Below, piece after piece: positions 16,488-24,745 of a stretch of DNA of 64,000 nucleotides. The notes beneath the pieces were generated by a model, which did not search any database, was not told the DNA's origin, and was given only the letters and a program-made list of their open reading frames with translations. Source of the stretch: JBCDCE01 sp039182515 (GTDB lineage Bacteria > Pseudomonadota > Alphaproteobacteria > Rhodobacterales > Rhodobacteraceae); NCBI GenBank assembly GCA_039182515.1, contig JBCDCE010000008.1, positions 1 to 64,000 on the forward strand, read 5' to 3'. Position 1 is the first letter of the stretch; each line of letters starts with the position of its first letter. The position numbers were made by a program, and so were the translations under genes.

Positions 16488-19400
16488 GAGCGCCTGCTGT
16501 CTTACGATCTGCGGCTTGCAGCTGTTGGGCTAGAGCGGTTGTCCAGGTTAGCAGCGCATCTTTGTCTTTTTGCAGGCCGAAGTGATCCAGCTCGAGTGTC
16601 ATGCGTTGCGCTTGTGGCACAGCCTCAGCGAGCCAGCCTGTTGTGCCTGCCTTGCGCGCGACCGTGGGTGTCATCATCAAAATGGTCGGACCCCCATAGG
16701 CTTGAGGCGCGTGGAAGGTCATCATGCGTCTGTAGCTGTGACTGATGGCGGCGTGACGCGCTTGAACAGGATCGGCCAAGTTCAGAGCGGCGCTCAGAGA
16801 CCAGCCAAGCGCGCCCACCCGGCCGATCATCCGATGTTTGAGGCGATCTTTGGTTTTGTCCCAAACACCGTAAGAGGGATCAAGCAGGAACAAGGTTTTG
16901 ACCTCCGCCCCTTCGCGCGTGAGCCGGTTCGCGAGATGTAATGCCACAACCGCGCCAATGGAGTAGCCCCCGATGTGGTAGGGTCCTTCGGGGCGCATCG
17001 ACTTCAAACGGCGATAGGCACTTTCGCTGAGGTCTTCGATCCGATCGCCGAGGGCGATATCGCCTTGCAAAAAATGCGAAAAGACAAAGCCCAGGGGGCG
17101 CGAGGCGCCTAAAACACCGCTGAGATAAGAATACATCTCCAGGCTGCCGTGGATCATAAAGAAGGGCGGTTTGTCGCCGTTTGAATTGGCAACAGCGAAG
17201 TTGGCATAGGGTTGGTCTTGGTAGCGTTCAGTGGCGCGTTTTTCCAGCTTGGCTGCAAGGTCCGAAAGAACCGGGTGGTCGAAAATCTCATGCCCTGTGA
17301 GCGCCAAACCCAGCTCTTCGGCTTTTAAGACCGCAGAGATGGACTTCAGACTGTCGCCGCCGAGGTCAAAGAAATGCGCATCGGGGGTAAGGTTGCTTGT
17401 TTTGAGAACCGAGCTCCAAACCTCTGCGAGCTTCTGCTCCATGAGGGTGAGTTTGGTCCGGGTGTGGAGCGGTTGGGCTGCATCGCTGTCGCTCGACAGC
17501 CCTGTTAGTGCTCGGGTGTCAATTTTCCCATTGGGCAACCTTGGAAAGTTCTCAACCGCCAAAACTTGGCTTGGGACCATAACGCTTGGAAGGTTTGAGG
17601 CGAGTTGCGTTTTAATGCTGTCAACGTCCGCTTCAGCATCTAAAATGGCGGCCTTGAGCTGAGTGTCTTCGACCCAAATGGCTGTCTCGAGGCCCGGTGC
17701 TGCCCTGGCCAAAGCCGTTTCGATTTCTGTAAGCTCTATTCTGTGGCCGCGTAGTTTGATCTGACGATCTTCGCGGCCCAGAAAGACAATCTGTCCGTCG
17801 GCTCTGGTATATCCAAGATCTCCGGTTTGGTAGAGTGGCGGAGATTGCTGCGTGTTAAAGGCGGCCTCGGTGAGCTTTGGCGCGTTCAAATAGCCTGGGC
17901 TTACGCCGGGGCCTTGCACCCAAAGAGCCCCCGGAACACCTTGCGGCAAGGGGCGGCCGTTCAGGTCCACGATGCTCAACTGTGTCGAAGGAGGGGCTGT
18001 GCCGATGGCAATAGGGGCGCTTGGGTCAGATCCATCAAGTCGGCTTGCTGCGCACCAAACCGTGGCTTCTGTGGGGCCGTATTCATTGAAAAGCGGCGTT
18101 GTCGGGAGAGCTGATTGATGGGCTTTGATTGTGCTGGCCTGCACCGCTTCACCTGCCACGATCACACACTCAAGGCTGCTCAATGCCGTTGGATCTGAGT
18201 GCAGAAGGGTTTCATAGAGCGCTGGCAGCGCCAACAGATGGGCAGGCCCCGCGCGTGCAATGAGCTTGGTCAATTGGCCAGGGTCTTGCTCGGCGCCTGA
18301 GGACGCAATTGTGAGTGTGCCGCCTGCGCTCAAGGTCCAAAAGAGACCCACAACAGAGCTGTCAAAGGCAAAAGACGAGAGCATCACAAAGCCGCGCGGC
18401 GCGCTGGGGTACACTTCCGCGCGCACAGCATTGGAATAGGCAAGATTGCCTTGGGTGATCATCACACCTTTGGGCGCGCTTTGGGAGCCCGAGGTAAAGA
18501 TAAGATAGGCGAGATCCTTGCTGGTGAGATCTGCGTCGGTAAACCTGTCTGACGGCGTTGTCAGCGCATCCGCGTATAGGAGCGTTTTGGGCCCGTCTTT
18601 TGCCGCTGTAGTGTCGTCTGCAACAAGGATGACTTTTGGCTCTGCGGCCGCAATGATCTGGGTTTGGCGCGTGCTTGGATAGGTCAGATCAATGGGCGTG
18701 TAGGCGGCGCCGACGCGCCAGGCGGCAAGCATGGCCACCACAACAGAGACCCCGCGGGGCAAGGCGATCGCCACAACGTCGCCTTTGCCAACGCCGCGAT
18801 TTTTGAGCGCTGCAGCGAGTGCACGGCTGTGTTGATCGAGGGCCGCATAAGTGAGCTGGCTGACACCATCATCGAGTGCGATCTCATCGGGCTGGGCCGC
18901 CATTTGCGCTTTGATCTGGTCCCACACAAACGGATCTTGCCTGCGCAATGACGTTGATGTTGGCGATGCGCTGGGGGGCGCTAAGGCTTCCCTTAAAAGG
19001 GTGCCTAGGGGGGCGTCGAGGTTGTTTGCAGCTTGAGACACAAGCGCGCTCAAGTCGGCCAAGAAGGCCTCAGCCAGGGCTGCGCGCATGTCTTCTGGGC
19101 GCGTAATCGCCTCGAGCGTGAGACCTTCATCACTGGGATGCGCAAGGAGCGCCAGTTGCGCAGAACTGGCATCCGCGCGCGCAAGGGTTTCTGCGGTAAT
19201 CTGATGGGCCGGATTGGCTGCGCTTTCTGGAAAGGCCTCATAGACGAAAATCGTTTCCATCCGAGAGCCGTGTCTCAAGTTGGGTGCGGTTTTGAGCACC
19301 TCGGGCAGGGGCGTCAGCTCAAAGGCACGGCGTGCGTTTGCCTCATCTTGGGCTTGTGTGAGAATGGTGCGAAGCGTGCTTCCGGCCTCAATTTTCATGC

Positions 19401-20313
19401 GCTGAGGCAGCGTGTTAAGATAGGCTCCGGCTGCTTGATCCGCGCCTTTTAGCCCTGTGGGCCGGCCTGCGTTGGTGGTGCCAAAGAGCACGTCTGTTTC
19501 GCGCGTGTAACGCCCGAGAAGCACAGCAAAAAAGGTGCTGAGCGCCGTTTGCGGCGTGACGCGCGCCTGCCGGGCCATATTGCAGAATTGCTGCCAATCA
19601 GAGGCAGAGACTTGCACGGACCCACGTTGGTGCGCCTGCTGTTTGAGGCCAGCCTTCGGAGCGCTTGCCAGTTTGTCTGGGATCACAGAGAAGCTCTCAA
19701 CGCCCTCTAGGGCCTTGGTCCAATAGGCAAGTGCTTGGGCGTGGTCTTGCTTTTGCTGCCACGCCAAAAAGCGCTTGTAGGGCATCGGCGCGGGTGGCTC
19801 TGCAGACCCGTGATAGCGTTCCAAAATCGCGTTGAGAACCGTGCCCGTGGACCAGCCATCGCTGATTAAATGATGCAGCGTCCAGATCAAAACATGGGAA
19901 CCAGGAGCATGGCGCAAAAGCTGCACGCGCATGAGCGGCGCGCGTTTGAGATCGAAGCCTTCCAGGCGGTCGGCCTCCATGCGGAAATACACCTCTTGAT
20001 CGAATTCTCTTTCGGAGAGGGTGCTCAGATCCACCTCTTGCCAAGGCAGTTTGATGTGCTTTTGCACCATTTGCACCGGCTGAGAGAGCGAGGCGGAGAA
20101 AAACGCGGCACGGTAGCTGTCGCGCGATTGGATCTCTGTTTCAAAAGCGGACCGCAAACGAGCCGTGTCCAAAGGGCCTGTGAGTGTGACCGCAATGGAC
20201 CCTACATAGAGCCCTCGTGTCGCGCCGTCCTCGAGGCATTCAAAGAGCATGCCGCGTTGGGTGGGGGCGAGTGGCATAACCTCATCGACGCCGTCAAGGT
20301 TTGGGCGCGTCAT
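16480..20313 (-). CDS. Nonribosomal peptide synthetase, termination module C-A-PCP-TE
   Basis: The 1277-residue protein is one complete module. Condensation domain: PLAPTQRGMLF at 14-24, active site HHLISDG at 147-153. Adenylation domain about 465-935: FTSGSQSAPKG at 606-616, NEYGPTEAT near 743, YQTGDLG at 828-834, GREDRQIKLRGHRIE at 846-860, catalytic Lys in NGKID near 930. Carrier domain: FFDLGGDSLKS with pantetheinylated Ser988. Thioesterase about 1045-1265: GGYSIG at 1115-1120 with nucleophile Ser1118 and LDHFGL near the end. By alignment to GrsA in my head, the pocket reads D-S-V-A-I-A-E-V-W-K, which I cannot match to a named amino acid. It adds the last residue and releases the product by hydrolysis or cyclisation. 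Confidence 0.92.
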   Translation of the reverse strand: MTRPNLDGVDEVMPLAPTQRGMLFECLEDGATRGLYVGSIAVTLTGPLDTARLRSAFETEIQSRDSYRAAFFSASLSQPVQMVQKHIKLPWQEVDLSTLSEREFDQEVYFRMEADRLEGFDLKRAPLMRVQLLRHAPGSHVLIWTLHHLISDGWSTGTVLNAILERYHGSAEPPAPMPYKRFLAWQQKQDHAQALAYWTKALEGVESFSVIPDKLASAPKAGLKQQAHQRGSVQVSASDWQQFCNMARQARVTPQTALSTFFAVLLGRYTRETDVLFGTTNAGRPTGLKGADQAAGAYLNTLPQRMKIEAGSTLRTILTQAQDEANARRAFELTPLPEVLKTAPNLRHGSRMETIFVYEAFPESAANPAHQITAETLARADASSAQLALLAHPSDEGLTLEAITRPEDMRAALAEAFLADLSALVSQAANNLDAPLGTLLREALAPPSASPTSTSLRRQDPFVWDQIKAQMAAQPDEIALDDGVSQLTYAALDQHSRALAAALKNRGVGKGDVVAIALPRGVSVVVAMLAAWRVGAAYTPIDLTYPSTRQTQIIAAAEPKVILVADDTTAAKDGPKTLLYADALTTPSDRFTDADLTSKDLAYLIFTSGSQSAPKGVMITQGNLAYSNAVRAEVYPSAPRGFVMLSSFAFDSSVVGLFWTLSAGGTLTIASSGAEQDPGQLTKLIARAGPAHLLALPALYETLLHSDPTALSSLECVIVAGEAVQASTIKAHQSALPTTPLFNEYGPTEATVWCAASRLDGSDPSAPIAIGTAPPSTQLSIVDLNGRPLPQGVPGALWVQGPGVSPGYLNAPKLTEAAFNTQQSPPLYQTGDLGYTRADGQIVFLGREDRQIKLRGHRIELTEIETALARAAPGLETAIWVEDTQLKAAILDAEADVDSIKTQLASNLPSVMVPSQVLAVENFPRLPNGKIDTRALTGLSSDSDAAQPLHTRTKLTLMEQKLAEVWSSVLKTSNLTPDAHFFDLGGDSLKSISAVLKAEELGLALTGHEIFDHPVLSDLAAKLEKRATERYQDQPYANFAVANSNGDKPPFFMIHGSLEMYSYLSGVLGASRPLGFVFSHFLQGDIALGDRIEDLSESAYRRLKSMRPEGPYHIGGYSIGAVVALHLANRLTREGAEVKTLFLLDPSYGVWDKTKDRLKHRMIGRVGALGWSLSAALNLADPVQARHAAISHSYRRMMTFHAPQAYGGPTILMMTPTVARKAGTTGWLAEAVPQAQRMTLELDHFGLQKDKDALLTWTTALAQQLQAADRKTAGAHD

Positions 20314-23300
20314 CCCAGATGCTCGAGTTGGGAGGCAAGGGCGTCCAGATCACCGGCATCCAGATCGAGCTCAAGCTCAAGATCCAAATCCTCTGGATCT
20401 TCTTTGGGGCATTTGGTTTGCGCCTCGGCTTCAAGCGGCCTGAGGACCTTTGCAAGCAGTTGGATCGTTTGGTGCTCGAACACTGCGTTGGGCTCAAGCG
20501 CATAGCCCAGTTCATTCGCGCGCATTGCGATCTGGATGGCCGCGATGGAATCTCCGCCGATGTCATAGAAGTTCTCTGTCACGCCCAAGCCCGTGGTGCC
20601 GATGATGCTCTCAAAGATCTCCACGAGGATCTGCTCATTGGGCGTTTGTGCCGCCACTTTCGGGGCTGCGCTTGCCCGCTCCGCCATAGGGCGCGGCTCG
20701 GGCAGAGCCTTGCGATCCACTTTGCCGTTGGGTGTCAGCGGAAGCGCATCCAGAACCACAATGTCCGCAGGCACCATGGCGGGGGACAATTGGGCCTTGA
20801 GCGTTTCTTTTAGGCCTTCAATTTTCTCGGGGCTTTGTAAGGCGGCATCACCCGTGACATAGGCCACCAGTTGTGTCTGAGACCTGGGCGCCAGGAGTTT
20901 TTGATCAAAGCCGACCTCTTCGAGAATTTTGGTCACGCGCGCGGTGTCGATCTCGTCGTTGAGCTCGTGTGTGGCCTCGCTCTGGGTCTTGTGCCCCATG
21001 CGCACATCCCAGCTGTAGGGCAGCGCATAATTGTGAAAGCCTTGGCGCGTTTTGTGCACATAGATGCCCGCGTCGTTGATCAGGCAATTGGTCGAGCGCC
21101 CCGTATCGCTTGGGCGCTCCCAATGGCCGCGGGTGTCGAGATAGCTGTAGATCTCAGAGACCGGCACATCGATGTAGCGGTAGATATCCACGAGCTCGAC
21201 TTGATCAAAAAGCGCGTCCGTGAAGAAGCCTTTGGTGCCCAACACGCGCGCAATTGTGTCGTCCATCCGGTGATAGGCCTTGCGCGCGTCGAGCACGAAG
21301 GCCTCGATCTCTTCCGTGCTCGGGTTCGATTTTGCAAAAAGCTCGGGCGTGAGACGCGTTTCAAAGAACTGCCCGCGCGACAGGCCTGTGACCACCGCTG
21401 GGATGCCTTCCTCAGCCGCGATCTGCATGGCCAAGGTGTAGACCGTCTTAAAGCAGCCCTGGCACACGTTCGAGTGTTTGGTCAGGCTGTCTTTGAAGAT
21501 GGTGTTCATGTGCGGCGTCGTCATGAACCGATGATCCACGCCGATATCTTGCGTGACGCGCGTGATGTTCTCTTTGGCCTCGGGTGAGATATAGCCGTTG
21601 TCGAGCGTGAGGGTCAGAATATTCTTCGTGAGCTCCGCAAAGCGGTAGAGCGCATAGGTGCTGTCTTTGCCGCCCGACAGAAGAACAACCGCGTCGTATG
21701 TGCCCGATTTGCGCGCTTGAAGGTCTGCGACCAGGGCCGAGAGATCTTCAGGTGTTTTGAAATAGGCCCCTGCGCGGGATTTGTAGTCCTCGAACTCCAG
21801 GCAGATGTTGCACACGCCTGCGGCATTTATCTCAACATTGGGCGAACGGTTGGTGATGCCGCAGCGCACGCAACAGGTTTCTGGGGATGTTGCGAGATGT
21901 GCCTCGCGTCGAATTGGGGCCACAAAGGCGCTCTCAATTCCTGGCTGGCGCTCGATCACAGCGGCCACTTCGCCGGGTTCCACGCGCACACCGCCGAGCT
22001 TCACTTGATCATCTGCGCGGCCCAGGTAGATCAAATCGCCGGTTTCAGACAGGCGGCCCAGATCGCCGGTTTTATACATGCGCGGCGCGCTATCTTGAGT
22101 GGCGCCTGCAAAAGGATCTGGGATGAAGCGATCTTCCGTGAGGTCTGACCGGCCCAGATAGCCTTTGGCGAGCCGCGCTCCACCAATGTAGATTTCGCCT
22201 TGTACGCCGGGCGGGCAGGGATTGAGGCCTTGGTCCAGCACATAGATCCGAACCCCGTCAGCAGGCTGCCCAATGGGGACGGAGGCAGCTCGGTCGCTTG
22301 CCGGATCGAAGCGGTGGTGCATGGCGCCAACCACAGCTTCGGTGGGTCCGTATTCGTTGTGGATCGCGATGTGCTCGCCCAACACAGCGCGGGCGCGATT
22401 GCACAGCGCAGTTGTGAGGCTTTCACCGCCCAAAACGAGGGAGGTGATGCGGCTGGGGGCAAAGCCCTTCTCAACGAGCAAGGCCAAATGCGCAGGCGTG
22501 AGTTTCACCACATCCACCGCATCGGCTTCAAAGACATCGAGCACAGCCAGGTCTGTGCCCGGCGTCTCAGGGTAAACAACAAGCGTGCCGCCCGCCGTGA
22601 GGGGCGCAAAAAGCGAAGTGATCGTGAGATCGAACCCAATGGCCGAAAAGAGCGGATAGCTGGCGCTTGGGCTGTCACTGAAGGTGGCAGCCGCCCAAGC
22701 GATATAGTCCGCTGCGGCTTGATGGGTGACTTCAACGCCTTTGGGCTCGCCGGTCGAGCCGGAGGTGTAGATCACATAAGCCGTTTGCTCGCCCTGTGGA
22801 TATGGCCCGGTGAAGGCGGCGGGTTCTACGACTGAAAAGAGAAGCGTTGCGGTCTCGCTGTCTCCCAAGATGACCTTCGCGCCTGTCCGCTCCACAATCA
22901 AATCGAGGCGGGCTTTGGGTGTGTCGGCAGGCAGGGGCACGAAGTAAGCACTTGTTTTGAGTGTCCCAAAAATGGCTGCGATCAGTTCCACAGACCGTCT
23001 TGCATGCACCACAACCGCGTCCCCAGCTTTAACGCCTTGCTGCGTGAGAGCTGCGGCATAGGCCTGGGCGCGGGCGTCAAGCTCGGCATAGCTTAAGCCT
23101 TGGCTCGGATCCGTCACGGCAGGATCGTTTGGACGGGCTGAAACCTGCGCGTCAAAGGCCTCAAGCAAGCCAGGCGCTGGCGTGGCAGACGGGCCAACGA
23201 GCAGGGAGGATGTGTCGGCCTCTTTTGCCAAAGGCACCTTGTGAATGGGCTGCGCGGGATCTGCCAAGAAAGCATCCAAAAGGGCTTCAAAGAGCTTGGG

Positions 23301-24509
23301 GGCCAGAGCGCGTTTGGTAGTTGAAAACACGCTTGTGTTTAAGTCAAAGGCAACAACGGGCGTGCCGCTGGCCTCAAAGTCATAGACATGCAGGCGCAGA
23401 TCATGGCGCGGGTCGTGGGCTCCGGGATGCAGCCAAGTGATCCTGGTGGGGTGATCTGCAAAGTCGCCATAGGGCACTGTCATAACGTTGAGCACAGCAT
23501 GAAAGGCGCTGGCGCTGGCCGGGGTTGAGGCCCCTGGCTTGGCGTGGCGCAAAAATTGCAGGGCTTCGGTTAAGGCGCTGCGATACAGGGTCTCAAAACT
23601 GGCGTCCTCCTCCACCTCCAAGCTCAGTGGGAACATCTCAATAAAGAGGCCGGCGGTGGCTTTGAGTGCAGGCGTGGCACGATTGTGGGCAGGAGTACCG
23701 AAGGAGATCCGCGTGTCGCCAGTGATGCGGGCTAGAAAGGCCGTATAGATCGTGGCCAAAATGGCAAACCGTGTGAGCTCTGGGCTCAGGCTTCGAAAGC
23801 GTGGATCTGATGTAAGGGCTTGCAGCGCTGCGGTGCGTGTCGCGCCAAGCTCTAGCGTGACACGCTCTGAGGCGGCGTGGCTCGCTTGGCGTGTGCCGCC
23901 AAAAGGCGCGCTCTGGGCTGGCATGTCTTTTGCGCGGTCGATCCAATAGGCTTGTGGGTCTGCTTGGCCGGTGCTTTGCGCCGCGAAAGCCTCAAACTGC
24001 GGCGGCGCTGGGCTCTCTAGCGTGCCGCCAGCGTCGTAGGCTTGGGAGACAGACTGAAAGACAATCGCCCCAGACCAAGCATCCGTTGCGATATGATGTT
24101 GCGCGAAATACCAAATCCAATTTTCTGGCCCGCATTTGATGAGCACGGAATCGTAGGTTTTCTGCGTGAGATCAAACGGCTTTGCGGCCCGTTTCTCCAT
24201 CCACAGCTCTGCTGCTTTTTGCGGATCCGCTTCGGCGCTGAAATCCAAAGGCGCGGGAAAAGCGGGGGGCGCGCTAACCTCAAACTGTTCCGGCCCGCTT
24301 GGCCCCATTTCAAAGCGGGTACGCAGTGCGTCATGGCTCAAGATCACGGCGTCAAACGCGGCGGCAAATCGCACAGGATCCAAAGCAAAATCGAGGTCAA
24401 ACCGCCAGGCCATGTTGTAAAGCGGTGCCGAGCCCGCCAGGCTTTGACCGGTGTAGATCAAGCGTTGGCTTTCGCTCATGGTTTTGCCCATCTTGGACCG
24501 GGCGTTCAT
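20310..24509 (-). CDS. Nonribosomal peptide synthetase, C-A(interrupted by PP-loop ATPase)-PCP
   Basis: The 1399-residue protein has a condensation domain (about 1-430, active site HHIATDA at 138-144, Ala replacing the usual final Gly) and an adenylation domain from about 445. Its motifs are YTSGSTGEPKG at 581-591, NEYGPTEAV near 718, YKTGDLG at 812-818, DDQVKLGG at 833-840, and NGKVDRKAL at 1261-1269. Between A8 and A9 (about 875-1205) sits a complete PP-loop ATPase domain. A carrier domain follows (DIGGDSIAA, Ser1321), then a very acidic tail at about 1367-1390, possibly a docking segment. The pocket reads D-L-T-K-V-G-E-V-G-K, which differs at one position from the Asn code as I remember it. 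It overlaps its neighbours on both sides by four bases. Confidence 0.92.
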   Translation of the reverse strand: MNARSKMGKTMSESQRLIYTGQSLAGSAPLYNMAWRFDLDFALDPVRFAAAFDAVILSHDALRTRFEMGPSGPEQFEVSAPPAFPAPLDFSAEADPQKAAELWMEKRAAKPFDLTQKTYDSVLIKCGPENWIWYFAQHHIATDAWSGAIVFQSVSQAYDAGGTLESPAPPQFEAFAAQSTGQADPQAYWIDRAKDMPAQSAPFGGTRQASHAASERVTLELGATRTAALQALTSDPRFRSLSPELTRFAILATIYTAFLARITGDTRISFGTPAHNRATPALKATAGLFIEMFPLSLEVEEDASFETLYRSALTEALQFLRHAKPGASTPASASAFHAVLNVMTVPYGDFADHPTRITWLHPGAHDPRHDLRLHVYDFEASGTPVVAFDLNTSVFSTTKRALAPKLFEALLDAFLADPAQPIHKVPLAKEADTSSLLVGPSATPAPGLLEAFDAQVSARPNDPAVTDPSQGLSYAELDARAQAYAAALTQQGVKAGDAVVVHARRSVELIAAIFGTLKTSAYFVPLPADTPKARLDLIVERTGAKVILGDSETATLLFSVVEPAAFTGPYPQGEQTAYVIYTSGSTGEPKGVEVTHQAAADYIAWAAATFSDSPSASYPLFSAIGFDLTITSLFAPLTAGGTLVVYPETPGTDLAVLDVFEADAVDVVKLTPAHLALLVEKGFAPSRITSLVLGGESLTTALCNRARAVLGEHIAIHNEYGPTEAVVGAMHHRFDPASDRAASVPIGQPADGVRIYVLDQGLNPCPPGVQGEIYIGGARLAKGYLGRSDLTEDRFIPDPFAGATQDSAPRMYKTGDLGRLSETGDLIYLGRADDQVKLGGVRVEPGEVAAVIERQPGIESAFVAPIRREAHLATSPETCCVRCGITNRSPNVEINAAGVCNICLEFEDYKSRAGAYFKTPEDLSALVADLQARKSGTYDAVVLLSGGKDSTYALYRFAELTKNILTLTLDNGYISPEAKENITRVTQDIGVDHRFMTTPHMNTIFKDSLTKHSNVCQGCFKTVYTLAMQIAAEEGIPAVVTGLSRGQFFETRLTPELFAKSNPSTEEIEAFVLDARKAYHRMDDTIARVLGTKGFFTDALFDQVELVDIYRYIDVPVSEIYSYLDTRGHWERPSDTGRSTNCLINDAGIYVHKTRQGFHNYALPYSWDVRMGHKTQSEATHELNDEIDTARVTKILEEVGFDQKLLAPRSQTQLVAYVTGDAALQSPEKIEGLKETLKAQLSPAMVPADIVVLDALPLTPNGKVDRKALPEPRPMAERASAAPKVAAQTPNEQILVEIFESIIGTTGLGVTENFYDIGGDSIAAIQIAMRANELGYALEPNAVFEHQTIQLLAKVLRPLEAEAQTKCPKEDPEDLDLELELDLDAGDLDALASQLEHLG
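20895..21887 (-). other. PP-loop amidotransferase-type domain inserted in the adenylation domain
   Basis: This is residues about 875-1205 of the first NRPS. It opens with two CxxC pairs, CVRC (880-883) and CNIC (900-903), in the spacing of the N-terminal zinc ribbon of WbpG-type N-acetyl-sugar amidotransferases. VVLLSGGKDSTYAL follows (PP-loop SGGKDS, 945-950), then VCQGCFKT with a third pair (1016/1019), TGLSRGQFFETR, and NYALPYSWDVRMGHKT near its end. PP-loop ATPases adenylate an oxygen and replace it with nitrogen or sulfur. The insert keeps frame with both halves of the adenylation domain, so it is an integral part of the enzyme. Confidence 0.85.
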
Positions 24510-24745
24510 GCAAGCCGCTCCATATAGGTGAGGATCGCGCGGGGCGTGTCGAAATGCTCGAGCACGATGTCTTCAAGCGGAATGCGCTTGCTGGTTTGCG
24601 CTTCCAGGTGGCTCACCAGACCCATGATCCCAAGGCTGTCGATCAGGCCGGACAAAAGGAGGCTGTCGTCGGGGGCAACCGTTTGCCCACCGGTCAGTTC
24701 GGAGGAAAGATACTCCAAGAGCGCGTCTTGCGTGAGCGCGCTCAT
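24506..24745 (-). CDS. Free-standing peptidyl/aminoacyl carrier protein
   Basis: The 79-residue acidic protein has the four-helix carrier fold. DSLLLSGLIDSLGIMGLV carries the pantetheine attachment Ser in the DSL motif (about residue 37). Its size and sequence style resemble PltL-, PigG- and RedO-type carriers that hold proline during oxidation to pyrrole. It lies between the adenylation enzyme and the first NRPS, overlapping each by four bases, which gives stoichiometric expression. No phosphopantetheinyl transferase gene is visible in the window, so activation must come from elsewhere. Confidence 0.85.
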   Translation of the reverse strand: MSALTQDALLEYLSSELTGGQTVAPDDSLLLSGLIDSLGIMGLVSHLEAQTSKRIPLEDIVLEHFDTPRAILTYMERLA

